Below, one piece after another: positions 42,576 through 52,487 of a stretch of DNA of 64,000 bases; within the stretch, counting starts at the first letter, position 1; each line of letters starts with the position of its first letter. Position numbers and translations under genes: made by a program. The DNA comes from Beverwykella pulmonaria (taxonomy: Eukaryota; Ascomycota; Dothideomycetes; Pleosporales; Melanommataceae). Below the pieces are notes generated by a model. The model searched no databases. It worked only from the letters and a program-made list of their open reading frames with translations, and was not told the origin of the DNA. The stretch spans positions 2,684,719 to 2,748,718 of the forward strand of contig BCHH01000007.1 in NCBI GenBank assembly GCA_001599595.1. Direction: 5' to 3'.

Positions 42576-44991
42576 GAAGGGAGCGAGGATCTGGTGCCTG
42601 TTCTACGAAAAACGAACAATGAATCCGGCACCAGAAAGGAGTCACAATTATGTTGGATGATCGACGAGATGGCGAGTACGTAGTTCGGAGATTTTGCCCA
42701 CGAATTGACAACACTATGACTCGAAGCGAACGCTGGATGAAGAACAGTAAGCCCGGAGAGGTACATTGGCGCACTATATCCGGCATTGGAGTCACTACCA
42801 TCTACGGGTGGGACGAAATCTCACAAATCTTTGATAGTGGAGGACAATCCAGACGCACCTTCTCATGGTTGGTGTGCGAAATCTATGACCTGAGGGGCAA
42901 TCACACTACCTTTGTTTATAAAGAGAGAATCGCGATGGTGTAGATCTTGGCATCTCCAGCGAAGCCGGGCGAGATGCGAGAGCACAATTTACGCAGAGAT
43001 ACCTGAAGAGCATCAAATATGGGAACAGAGTGCCCAACCGGTCGCTTGAAACTTGGCAAGTCTGTCCTAAAGGCTCGGACGGGATGAGGGAAGAGGATTT
43101 CATCTTCGAAGTAATCTTTGATTACGGAGAGCATGATTGTGAGCATCGTCCATCGACAGCGGAGACGAGGCCCTGGTCCACCCGCAACGATGCTCACTCG
43201 ACGCACAAGAGTGGCTTCGAAGTTCGAACGTACATACTTTGTCAGCGCATTCTGATGTTTCACCATATGCCAGAGAAGCTGGGTGGAATCCAGAATTGCT
43301 TGGTATCCGCCATGGGGCTCAAGTATGAAGGGACCGGCAGTGTAACACTTCTAGCATCAGCAAAACATGTCGGATATCGGCCCAAAGAGGGGGTTGGATA
43401 CATTTCCCAGTCTCATCTTCCTTTGAAGTTGTCATATACGTCACTCACTGATATGGAGTACCTGCCTGTGAAAGAAATTGATGCTTCCTCAATCCTGCAG
43501 ATACCGGGAATCCTGGACGCGAAAGCCGAGTGGGTGGATCTGGAAAGCGAAGGCATACCTGGTATCTTAACAACCGTCACCGGAGGGTGTTGGTACTACC
43601 AACACACCCAGTGTGGTGGACATCTGCCAGAAACGAGGACATCCTTTTCGCCGCCTCGACTGCTCCCGGTCGCTCCACGACGCGGGACAGAAGATGCAAT
43701 GCTTGCATTCGAGGACCTAGACCGGGAAGGAAAGTTGAGCCTCGTAGTAATCGATCCCAGTGGTGGCCTTTGTGGGTTCTACGATCGTTCTACTGAGGAC
43801 GGTTGGTCGAATTTTGTGCCATTCGCAACTTTTCCCTCAATGGGTCTTGGAATCTCAGGTTCGCGAAAGATTGTCCTAACTGGGAACGGCAGTGCCGGTA
43901 TGTTGGAAATGATCGACAGAAATGGAGACGTTGTGTGACCCTTGTCTCGGATCCAAAGGCTTTGGACCACAATTTCGCACAGCCAATTCAACGAAACCAA
44001 TTCTTGCTCAGGGATATGAACAAGACGCATACTTTCTCACAGATATGTCTGGATACGGACTGTCTGATATCATCAGAGTACGAAATGGAGACGTGACGTA
44101 TTGGCCTAATCAAGGGCATGGAAAGTTTGGAACTCGCGTCAGCAAGGACAATTCGCCGTTCATGGATACGCAAGATCAATTTTCGGTCGCAAGACTTCGT
44201 TTGTTGGACGTGGACGGATCTGGCACCACTGACCTACTATACATGCCCAGTGGAGGCTCCGCCCACATATATCTCAATCTAGCAGGCAATGGCTGGAGCG
44301 AGCGAAAGTCAATCAGGACATTTCCTGCACTCGATCACCTCTCTTCAGTTAGTGCCGTAGACTTCCTGGGTTCTGGAACAGGCTGTTTATGCTGGACATC
44401 TCCTGCCATTGCCGGGAAGGTTAGCATTCGTTATATAGATTTGACCGGCGGAATCAAGCCGTATTTGCTGCCGGCATACTCCAATGAAATGGGATTGGAG
44501 GCTACAATAAGCTACGCACCATCGACGAAATACTACCGCGAAGATGAACTCCGAGGGATGCCTTGGCAGACTAAACTGCCCTTTCCGGTGCACTGTGTAG
44601 AGACGGTAGTCAGACGAGACAAGGTTGTACAGACCTCACAAGTCACCAAGTACGCCTATCATGATGGGTACTACGATGGTTTTGATCATGAGTTTCGCGG
44701 TTTTGGCATGGTAGAGCAGTGGGATGCGGAGGATTTTTCGGAAGGCAGTAGCGTCACAGCCTCCCACTCATAGAAAGAGCTGGTTCCATACTGGATCTGC
44801 GAAGCATACGTCAGCATTGTACAACACATTCTGCCAGCCAAGCATTACACCTTCGAAGATACCTGAGGAGCTCTCAACGGTTGAATGGCTTGAGGCACAC
44901 CGGGCATTAAAAGGTGCTTTGCTCCGGGAGGAGTTATTTAGCGACGATAACTCAATTAATGCCGCCCTAAAGCCTCTTCACGTACTATTCT
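42545..44991 (+). pseudogene. Relic of an insecticidal Tc toxin B-subunit-like gene (TcdB/TcaC family), frameshifted and truncated
   Basis: Plus-strand translation in successive frames matches the middle and following part of the B component of bacterial Tc (toxin complex) proteins: the FG-GAP/VCBS-like propeller repeats with DxDGxG-type calcium loops, then the TcdB middle domains. The homology is continuous but changes frame near 42650, 42930-42940 (at a stop), 43925-43945 (at a stop) and 44765. These shifts leave no gap in homology, so introns do not explain them. The open segments are about 42650-42943, 43030-43938, 43922-44773 and 44724-44993. The N-terminal SpvB-like part and the whole C-terminal cocoon/RHS portion are absent; bacterial B components are roughly twice as long. 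It therefore cannot encode a working protein. Flanking DNA is AT-rich and a HET gene follows. Horizontal origin from bacteria, possibly via other fungi, is inferred. Confidence 0.85.
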
Positions 44992-44993
44992 AG

Positions 44994-45615
44994 CTTGCTT
45001 TAGTGTACGATCATAATTTAATGTAACGTGTAGGAAAATCTCTGGCCAAAAAACTAATCAGATAAAAGAAATTGGTTATAATTGTTGTTCCACTTAAGCC
45101 AGTCGTCATACACCTTACAGTCAACCCCCAACACTAAGTAACATGTTTCATCCATGGATAGAAAGTATTGTGGTGGAGTAAAGGTGTGATTATAGATAAT
45201 CACAAGGGTGGAAGGCGACTCGCAGCCATGCGATGTCCGAAGCAGTAATGCACTGATGGTAGGATGGGTGGGAAAGGTTTAGTAGTAGTCTGTTGCAATT
45301 TTGTTGTATCTAGCTACCAAAGGAAAAAAAGAAATATGTATGTGTGTGTGTGAAAGTGCCGAAGGGTAAGAGTCGTTCGTGATCTCCTTGGTGTCCATTC
45401 GATGTTGGATCGAGGGGATAGGGGTCTGACTACATATCATGTTGAATGATGACAAAGCAAACAGTCGAAAGAAAAGCCATAACCCCTTCCTTGCACCATG
45501 CATCCAAGCTTCAACCTTTGCCTGTGGTAGATTTCGAGCAAAGTTGCTCTTCGCTACGGCGCAGTATGTGTTATCCGAGACCCCAATTTAACAGTCTTTG
45601 CAATCTAACTACATA
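44994..45615. other. Intergenic, no gene
   Basis: AT-rich sequence between the truncated Tc relic and the stop of the HET-domain gene. A short (GT)n tract of about 12 bases occurs at 45337-45350. No homology to the missing part of the Tc gene is visible. Confidence 0.4.
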
Positions 45616-47523
45616 CTAGTAAAGGGAAATTAACTCAACTTCTTTCTCGTGCTCGTCCTTGAAAGCCTCACCAAACATAATGTTGTGGACATAGGCGTCG
45701 CCTACAACGCTATACACCGGTACTGTGCCTGCTATTTTGTCCACTTTACAGGATTTATCTATCCGTCGTAGGATAAGCGGGATAGAAGAGCCAAGTAGAA
45801 CATGCACTTCGTCTCCAGGGCGGGTCTGTTCTGACGCCAGCCCAATCCAGCCAGCATCACTTCGGAAAAGACGCCTGTGCCATATACAAACAAAAATGTG
45901 GTATATCCAAGCCGGTGCCAAAGCCATCAAGTCATCGTGCGACTTGATAGACAAAGAGAGTGAACCTGTGATAAACTCGCCCAATGGACTTGTTATGATG
46001 TCCCACATGCCTCGTAGCTTCAAATAATCGTTTTCGTCAGGTCCTCGATAGAAGGGGTTTTTGTCAGTGTCCAGCTCGACTGAGCCGTTGAGAATTGTTT
46101 TCCAGAAGATATCGGTCTGCGATCCCTCTGGAGGAGAGCATTCTGGCCAATCTTTAATTCCAATGCCTGCCATCTCCATCCACTGACGGAAAATATCCGG
46201 CGCTTGCTCGAATTTCTCCAAAGCTTCGCTAACAGGCCCAATTTCCATTACTTTCCCAACTTTTAGCGTCTGAATAATGAGTCCACCATCTGTATTGAGC
46301 GAGACTTTTGCAAGGTCTTGGCGGAGAGAACCCGAAGCTGAGAATCTAGATGATATCCTGAGTCTTCGCTGTTGCACTATGACCCATTGCGATGGTACAG
46401 TCATAAAATGAGCGTCTGGGATCCATGTTGGCATATCCACGTATTTATCTTCGTCTTCACGAACCCAAGAATTTCTTTCTCCGAGTAGAGTTTCCAGTGT
46501 TCCCTGTTCCGACACAACGCACCTAAAAACGGCCTCGGTTATTGCCTTTTCGTTTGAAATATTATAGTCTGGATCTAATGGGATCGTAGCGCTCCCTGGC
46601 CAACTTGTGACAAGGCCCAAAAGAGCATAGAACAAGTCTCGCTTCTGAGTAGCTTTTGATGCACAAAACTGTCTGCGCAGGTGAAATAGTGTCAAAGGGG
46701 TCTGGTCGTTCCACGTTTCCCGTGTGTAAACCATAGGCTCCACTTGCTCCTGTAAAGTCAGGATGGGGTCGAACGCGAGTGCTCGAAGCGTATACCGGTA
46801 CTGCTTACAACACGTCGTCCCATGTATTTGCAAGCCTTGAACAAGGGACCTCAGAGTCTCGTACGGGAATTGCTCGGAGGAATAGAAGAAATGAATGCTT
46901 TTTGGGAGAACCATCTCCTGGATTACCCATACTCGTCGCCACCAAGGGAGGTTTACAAACTTTTCCAACGCTTCAAAATGAGCCGAATATTCTTGTAAGA
47001 TCTCAGTTCGTCGGCCTTCGCCTGTTGAGAAGCATGGTAGCTCGTTCAAATGCTTGTTTGCTCCCAGAATCTCCAACATTTCGCAAGCTCGAGAGGCGAT
47101 AGTGGACTTTGATCCTGTTTCGATAGTGGTGAGATCCTCCCCAAGCCAGATAACTGCCTTATGGCAGAGTCTGTATATGTCTCTCATCATTCCAACCTGA
47201 TGAGATTTCTCATGGTTGTTGTTCTGATCAATAGATATTGCATCGATCCATAATACTCGATCGGAAGTAGGATCACGAAGGCGTTTTAATACCATCCACA
47301 GATTCTCGGTAACTTCAAATGGGTGTTGGTCCAGGCTAATAGTTTTAAGAACCGTGGCATCTCCCCAGACGTAAGAAAGAGCTTCGTAAAATAGGAGATT
47401 GTCTAGGGAGACAACATCAACTCTGCAGGAAATGGCGGCTGACCAATCTCCAGAACCCAATATTACTACCCTAATTTCCCGCGTTGCTTTATCAAGGCTG
47501 GAATAATCATATCTGTTTCCCAT
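45616..47523 (-). CDS. HET-domain (heterokaryon incompatibility) protein
   Basis: Single exon, 635 aa, ATG at 47523, intact throughout. The HET domain spans about residues 45-200. Its three conserved blocks are present: YEALSYVWGD, LWIDAISIDQNNNHEKSHQV with the following RDIYRLCHKAVIWLGED, and WWRRVWVIQEMVLPK. The long C-terminal part (residues about 210-635) has the usual companion features, such as QKRDLFYALLGLV and the YNISNEKAITEAVFRCVV helix, and a C-terminal region with RPGDEVHVLLGSSIPLILR. HET proteins trigger cell death when genetically different hyphae fuse; many family members have unknown partners. No NACHT, WD40 or ankyrin module is attached. The gene sits alone in the AT-rich island. 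Confidence 0.92.
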   Translation of the reverse strand: MGNRYDYSSLDKATREIRVVILGSGDWSAAISCRVDVVSLDNLLFYEALSYVWGDATVLKTISLDQHPFEVTENLWMVLKRLRDPTSDRVLWIDAISIDQNNNHEKSHQVGMMRDIYRLCHKAVIWLGEDLTTIETGSKSTIASRACEMLEILGANKHLNELPCFSTGEGRRTEILQEYSAHFEALEKFVNLPWWRRVWVIQEMVLPKSIHFFYSSEQFPYETLRSLVQGLQIHGTTCCKQYRYTLRALAFDPILTLQEQVEPMVYTRETWNDQTPLTLFHLRRQFCASKATQKRDLFYALLGLVTSWPGSATIPLDPDYNISNEKAITEAVFRCVVSEQGTLETLLGERNSWVREDEDKYVDMPTWIPDAHFMTVPSQWVIVQQRRLRISSRFSASGSLRQDLAKVSLNTDGGLIIQTLKVGKVMEIGPVSEALEKFEQAPDIFRQWMEMAGIGIKDWPECSPPEGSQTDIFWKTILNGSVELDTDKNPFYRGPDENDYLKLRGMWDIITSPLGEFITGSLSLSIKSHDDLMALAPAWIYHIFVCIWHRRLFRSDAGWIGLASEQTRPGDEVHVLLGSSIPLILRRIDKSCKVDKIAGTVPVYSVVGDAYVHNIMFGEAFKDEHEKEVELISLY

Positions 47524-49404
47524 AGCTGGCAGTATGGTTTTTTTTCGATTTAATGAAGGCTCCTGGAGTATGTCGCGAGAAATAATGTATCAGATTCGGA
47601 AGAGGATTTGCAACCCCCTCGCTGGTTTTCAGTTTTCTCTGCTGGCCGGTCGAGTTAGCAGCTGGCTCCAAAGGTCTCAATGTGTCAAGATATTACTCGT
47701 AGAGTATTTTTAGGCTACATTTCCCGACAACCTGGTACCAATTATCAGCTTCAGCTAATGGTTGGGGGTGACCACCAAGGCCTTGACCTAGGTACAAGTA
47801 ATGGAGTAGAATTGGTCTCAGTTTTGCGCTTTGAATCTTCAAGCTGTGCGCACACGCGATAAAGCGGAAACCGATTTCACAATGACTATAACGGCATTGG
47901 ATAGCTTGCAAGTCACCTCGCTGAGCCAGGCTTGTCCTTCCTGTCATGTCCGGTGCGTCCTGCCAGAAATATTCAGGGCCAGGCAGAGACTGCCAGTGGA
48001 AGGCGTGTCTGGTCCTTACACGTCTCCCATCCTTACACCATGGGGTCATCAGCTTTAGACCAATGATATTCTCGAATTACAACTGGTCCGATTCAGACCA
48101 CTCGCTCACAGTACTCATCCATCGCATCAACATTTTCTGAGAAGTTATTAAAGCTGATGCTTATGCGTTTTTGCTTTTCTGGTACATTAGCCGTCTATAT
48201 TTAACTTACAATCAAAGAAGACATAACGTTAGATAGAGCAGAATGCTTGATAAGATATAGGTTGTAAAACTCCCGCATTTGTTGCAAACTTTGTCTTATC
48301 CGCCCGAAGATTTCCTCACACATTCCATTGCTTTCCATTGCTTTCCACTGCCGGCTGTTCCGTCTGTGACAGCTGCTTAGAAGGTTGACGTGGTCGCACC
48401 TGCAGATTGTGGCTTTGGAGGCTGCACTGGCCTCAGCTACGTCCCGGCCCACTGAAGATATCGTATGATTTTTGGCGCGGAACATGTCCCTCAAGATCTC
48501 GATCTCACAGGATTGAGCGAGCTTTTCAATGGGTGAGCCTGGTGTGTCGTGCTTTGCAGCTTTCACTTAAGGTTGGTAGGGGTAACATGAGCGAACCAGC
48601 AGCCATCCCTGCTAGCGCTTCCATTGCGTACTCCATTCGATATAATAACAAGTGCTAATTCAGTAATTAATACTTCTTTGGGCTTCCATCTGTAGCAATC
48701 ACAAACGAGGAAGCACTCTAGCAGCTTCCTTGGTTTATAAATTACTCAAAAGCTACAACTAAAACCGCGCCAGCGCTAGCAGGGAAGGTTACTGGCCCGC
48801 CCATGTTACCCCCTTGCACATAAAGAGTTGAATATGCTTGAGTTCTTGATTGCTGACAAGCTTGTAGCGTAAGAAGGCTCTTTGGAGTGAGCTGTACCGG
48901 GATGGAGGTGATGTATTTGAGGTGAGAAGTATTGAGAATGGTGTTCGCGCCATGCCAAGGGGTTGGGATTCAGGATGATTATTGATGACTGCTGGGAGAT
49001 CGCCGCTTCTCTTTATTAACTGCTCTTGATTTGATGATTATTGGGAGTATACAGAACGTGAGGCACTAACCATGCTTGGCGGCAGAGGGGTGGGATAATT
49101 CCATCAGCCGCACCTCACATAGACACATACATGAATCAACAAGTCGTTTAGAAACCCCCATTGCAATTGCAATAGCCTTGTGATGCCAACAATGATAGCT
49201 ATGCGAATTTTGCGATGGTCTTCTTAACTTAGTGTCCTAAATCCATTGCTTGCTAAGTCTTGAATCGCGAGGCCAGTGGGCAAGTTGTAGTATTATGCAG
49301 GAATCTCGGGCAGTGCTATGCTGCATCCCAGCCTGATCTAAGTTGCTCACATATTAGCTAAACGTCGTCCACTTTTTGCTCAGTCAACCTCGTGATTCTC
49401 ATCA
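47524..49404. other. AT-rich island sequence without supported gene
   Basis: Short frames only. A minus-strand frame at about 48201-48566 (121 codons, no ATG-anchored domain) looks somewhat protein-like but matches nothing I recognise. A small tandem duplication of the word TCCATTGCTT is visible near 48326-48345. No TE termini were found. Confidence 0.35.
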
Positions 49405-49715
49405 AAGCGCGTCTCATCCGAGTCTCCGACACGCAACTTGTGGAGTTCCCTTTCGATAAATTGCCGTATGCCGGTAAATGTCACATGGGTTCCTCTAAAT
49501 AATGAAATGCTCTTTCAGGATATAGAGTCCGGTCTGGACAATGCCAAAGCAAAGGCTGCCTTCGGGAAAGTCGAGCACAGCTCCCGGCTTGCGCGGGAGC
49601 ACGGATTGGAATATTGCTGGATTGATACCTGCTGCACTATAGACCCACCAACGACAATGGCTTACGAAAATAGGAGTATCTGCCGTCAAAAACGACTGAA
49701 GTCGTCACCTGCATT
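49405..49715 (+). pseudogene. HET-domain gene relic (HET-E/HET-D type N-terminus)
   Basis: About 100 codons resemble the start of vegetative-incompatibility HET proteins. A first block (RLIRVSDTQLVEFPFDKLPYA) is in one frame. After a frame change near 49470 comes a second block (LFQDIESGLDNAKAKAAFGK, then SRLAREHGLEYCWIDTCC), which is the HET block ending at the WIDTCCID position. The homology fades beyond about 49690, before the second half of the domain. With one frameshift, no upstream ATG in frame and a truncated domain, it is a dead fragment. It belongs to a different HET subfamily from the intact gene at 45.6-47.5 kb. Confidence 0.75.
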
Positions 49716-50628
49716 AATTCCCAGATTTAGTTGGACGCAACCTTACCTTCTTATTGAGTTAATTTTAGTCCGAGAACCTTTGTTTCATTAATGCTGCTCC
49801 CCAATGACATCGCAAAAGCTCAGTCTCAATCAAGATAGTATGATGCTAAACTAGGAGCCTGGGCTGTAGCCGAGCCAGATTGAACCAGCTTGTGCGCATC
49901 ATACCCAAAATGAGCGCGGCTGTCAGATGTGGCGACCGTTGTCGTTGAGCTGTCACCGAGCCAATATGCAATGAAATCCTCGCAGTCGCCGAGCCACGAC
50001 GTACTTGTAACGGTCCGTACCGCTTGATATTGCCTATTGTATATCAAGCTTGCAAGCTGTGAAGCAGGAAGTTAGGTAGCCACCATCACCTGTGGCCATC
50101 GGCTTCCAACCGTCCCGACATCAACTCATTACTAGTAGATCAAATATGTTTCGAATAGCAAACCGTGTCCAGGTGTTAAGTACGTTAACTTTACAAGCAC
50201 CTGTTTTTAGCTCTTGCTCCTCCATCTCTTCTTTCACCTTGGTCTTTTCAGTGCATACAGATAGGTAGCTCAGAACGGGCCTATGACAGATATTAACCGC
50301 AGAGTCATGACCAGAGCTAGCTCCGGCCACGAACACAACCCCAGGTGGCTAGGGTCAAATCAAGAGATTTCGCCACAGTCATAGTCTTTGTGGTTGTAAT
50401 ACATCGTGGCGTCTTAAAACAAGGAAAAGCATAGTGGACGATAGGTTAGATATTATAATTAGGATTTACAGCTCTCTATTCCCTATCTATCAAATTAATG
50501 CAAAATACTATGTATCAACTAGGGTCCTGGTTGTTAAGCAAGCAAGAACCTGGAAGAACAATCCCTGCTTTATGACCATGTCATCACTGGTTCGCGACTA
50601 TGTTCATCCAGGTGAGCAGGACTACTTA

Positions 50629-50840
50629 GCGAATCCATGTTGTTGTATGTTTTTGTCTTTTTTTCCCCTTCCTTGTGCTACCGACTCTACAATTAGGCGG
50701 GTTAGGTTGTAGTCCGGAGATGGTTTGCGGGACTGGCGGCGAGTGCTGATTATGGTGCCATCTACATATACATTTCGTTCATTATTTGCTCCCTCTCAAT
50801 TCAATATGAGAGGATTAGGACGTGCTAGCAAGGTGGCAGA
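50629..50840 (+). repeat. Diverged duplication, copy B
   Basis: Blocks 50629-50664 and 50759-50840 match copy A (42248-42284, 42496-42575) in the same order and orientation. Similarity appears to continue weakly past the point where, in copy A, the Tc-toxin homology begins, but no Tc reading frame survives here. Confidence 0.5.
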
Positions 50841-51190
50841 TCTGAGTAATGAAGGGCATGTATGACGTGTACCGCGTGTACCCACGATCATGGAGAGTTT
50901 GGCTGCGTTGCCACCCGGGGTAGAAGACCATTTTGTGCTAGAGGATGCGATGCAGTCACTGATTTGGAGGTTGACTTTTCCTTCGCTCAGAAGGTTCTTG
51001 AGTTCTTCGTATGCTGTGTAGAGATTTTCTGAGGAGATGTTGTAGGGGTGTAGGTGGTACGGGAGGGTGAATAAGATTTTATTTTTTGAGGGCGAAGAAG
51101 GAGATTGAAGGGTGGATACTGAGCTGTCTAGATGCGTTGGCTGAGAGGATGCTAAGAGAAGTGTTGCGGGTTTACCATTTCAGATGCTAT
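50822..51190 (-). pseudogene. Coding-like fragment, unrecognised
   Basis: On the minus strand a stop-free stretch of about 120 codons lacks an ATG at its head and reads like real protein in the middle (ILFTLPYHLHPYNISSENLY, then TAYEELKNLLSEGKVNLQIS and DCIASSSTKWSSTPGG). Charged and hydrophobic residues alternate as in a folded domain. I do not recognise the family. The lack of a start and the surrounding decay suggest a gene fragment, but an unspliced exon is possible. Confidence 0.35.
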
Positions 51191-52217
51191 TTAGAGCCCG
51201 TGATTGTTTATCAGGTGTGCTTCTCGAGGGCTTTTCTCAGTGACCTTGGTCCAGAGATTCCTGCTTCCAAATTTTCCACCACATAATGAGTAATGTGGTA
51301 TAGATAAAACTGTCTACGGGGTCTCGTCGTTAGTTCAAGATTGACAATGGGTCTGTTTTTTTATGCCATCGTCGGGAACTATCCCAAAAATTACGAAGCA
51401 GAAAATGCACCGTGGTTGCTCGTATAATGGCATATTGACTTCCAGAAGCCTCTTTTCCATCCAACACCTCTTCACTTTACCACCAATAACCATAAGCCCT
51501 TCCCTGACGCAGAGAGGAGATTAACGTTAGGCGCCATGTGTTAGTTCTAGCTTTGCAACTAGCAGCGGAGCGCGAGCCCAGCTTGGTACTGCACTTCACT
51601 CACCCCCAGCTTAGCTCATACGAATAGCATCAGAATGGTTGGTTGAATTCCCATTGGGACAGATTTTCCATGTGACTGTTCCGAGCAGGGATTGGTTCCG
51701 CTAATAAGCAAGGCTATAGTCCGGCGCCGTTGCTATGTCCCATCAGGAGCTTGTACTTGGTCATGCAGTGCTGCTTTGTTAAGCGCTAGTTAACCCTGTT
51801 TCGATCATAGCCACCCCATGTAAGCTGTCCTCGGCCGCTGGAATCTGAAATCGTTGTGTACAGCTACCTAGGGTCTCAACTTCAGCATACCTATCGGATT
51901 TCCGCCCCCGCGTTATCCGACTGTGTCGTTAACAACTTAACGTAGCGTTTTGCATCGGTCCCAAGGCTGGACTCCGATTTGGGCATGGCGGGGGATGAGC
52001 GGATATGTGGGAGGATACACATAAGGTGCGGACTGGGAGACGGTGCGGAAGGTTGGACGTTGAGGGTGCTAATAGCAAGTGAACACTGAAATTCACATAC
52101 AACTTATCTTGCCTTTCTTGGAGACAGACCTCTCTCGCAGTTACAATTTGTACACTTGTCAGGCTCGAGTTCTCGTCCTATTAGCGTATCGTTCTCTTCA
52201 TCATTGCAAATTCGTCC

Positions 52218-52487
52218 ATGTCGCAGAGTCCCTCTACACTTGACTCCGCCAATTGGGCGTCGAGTCTCTCCATGGTCTCGCTGGTGACTTCAATCCAAAA
52301 CAGTTACCTCCCCAAGCTGTCTGCGCGCCTCGACCAAACCTCCCTCCGGGAATCCGAACATATCCCAAAGCCCCTTAAGACCGCTCCTCTACCCACTGAG
52401 CAGGATTTTGAAGCCCAACCAAAACCACGCACGAGTACCTCTCGGCCCGTATATCCTCCTTCCAGCGCCCCGGCGACATCGTCGTAA
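52218..52487 (+). CDS. Weak hypothetical small protein
   Basis: An 89-codon frame starts at an ATG preceded by a CT-rich leader of the type seen at real fungal starts (TCGTTCTCTTCATCATTGCA). The product is Ser/Pro/Thr-rich with no domain, signal peptide or membrane segment. It could be the first exon of a longer, partly decayed gene reaching to about 52920, where further frames lie on the same strand, but I found no frame-consistent intron to join them. Confidence 0.25.
   Translation: MSQSPSTLDSANWASSLSMVSLVTSIQNSYLPKLSARLDQTSLRESEHIPKPLKTAPLPTEQDFEAQPKPRTSTSRPVYPPSSAPATSS

Larger units (their letters stand above)
49716..52217. other. AT-rich island sequence with repeats and coding-like debris
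   Basis: No intact gene. It contains copy B of the duplication (50629-50840) and a coding-like minus-strand stretch (about 50822-51190) reported separately. The remainder has many short stops in all frames. Confidence 0.4.

Noticed and set aside
42545..44991. Interpretation of the Tc-like region as a spliced eukaryotic gene
   Set aside because: Frame changes occur without gaps in the homology and directly at stops, with no paired GT..AG sites of intron length; truncation at both ends also fits a pseudogene.
48201..48566. Possible N-terminal fragment of an NLR/STAND-like protein (EEIFGRIRQSLQQ)
   Set aside because: Similarity is limited to a short helix and the frame has no proper start; no NACHT motif nearby.
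50290..50345. Minus-strand GVVFVAGASSG resembling a Rossmann-fold TGxxxGxG start of a short-chain dehydrogenase
   Set aside because: The third glycine position is lost and nothing downstream resembles the rest of the family; probably coincidence or too decayed to support.
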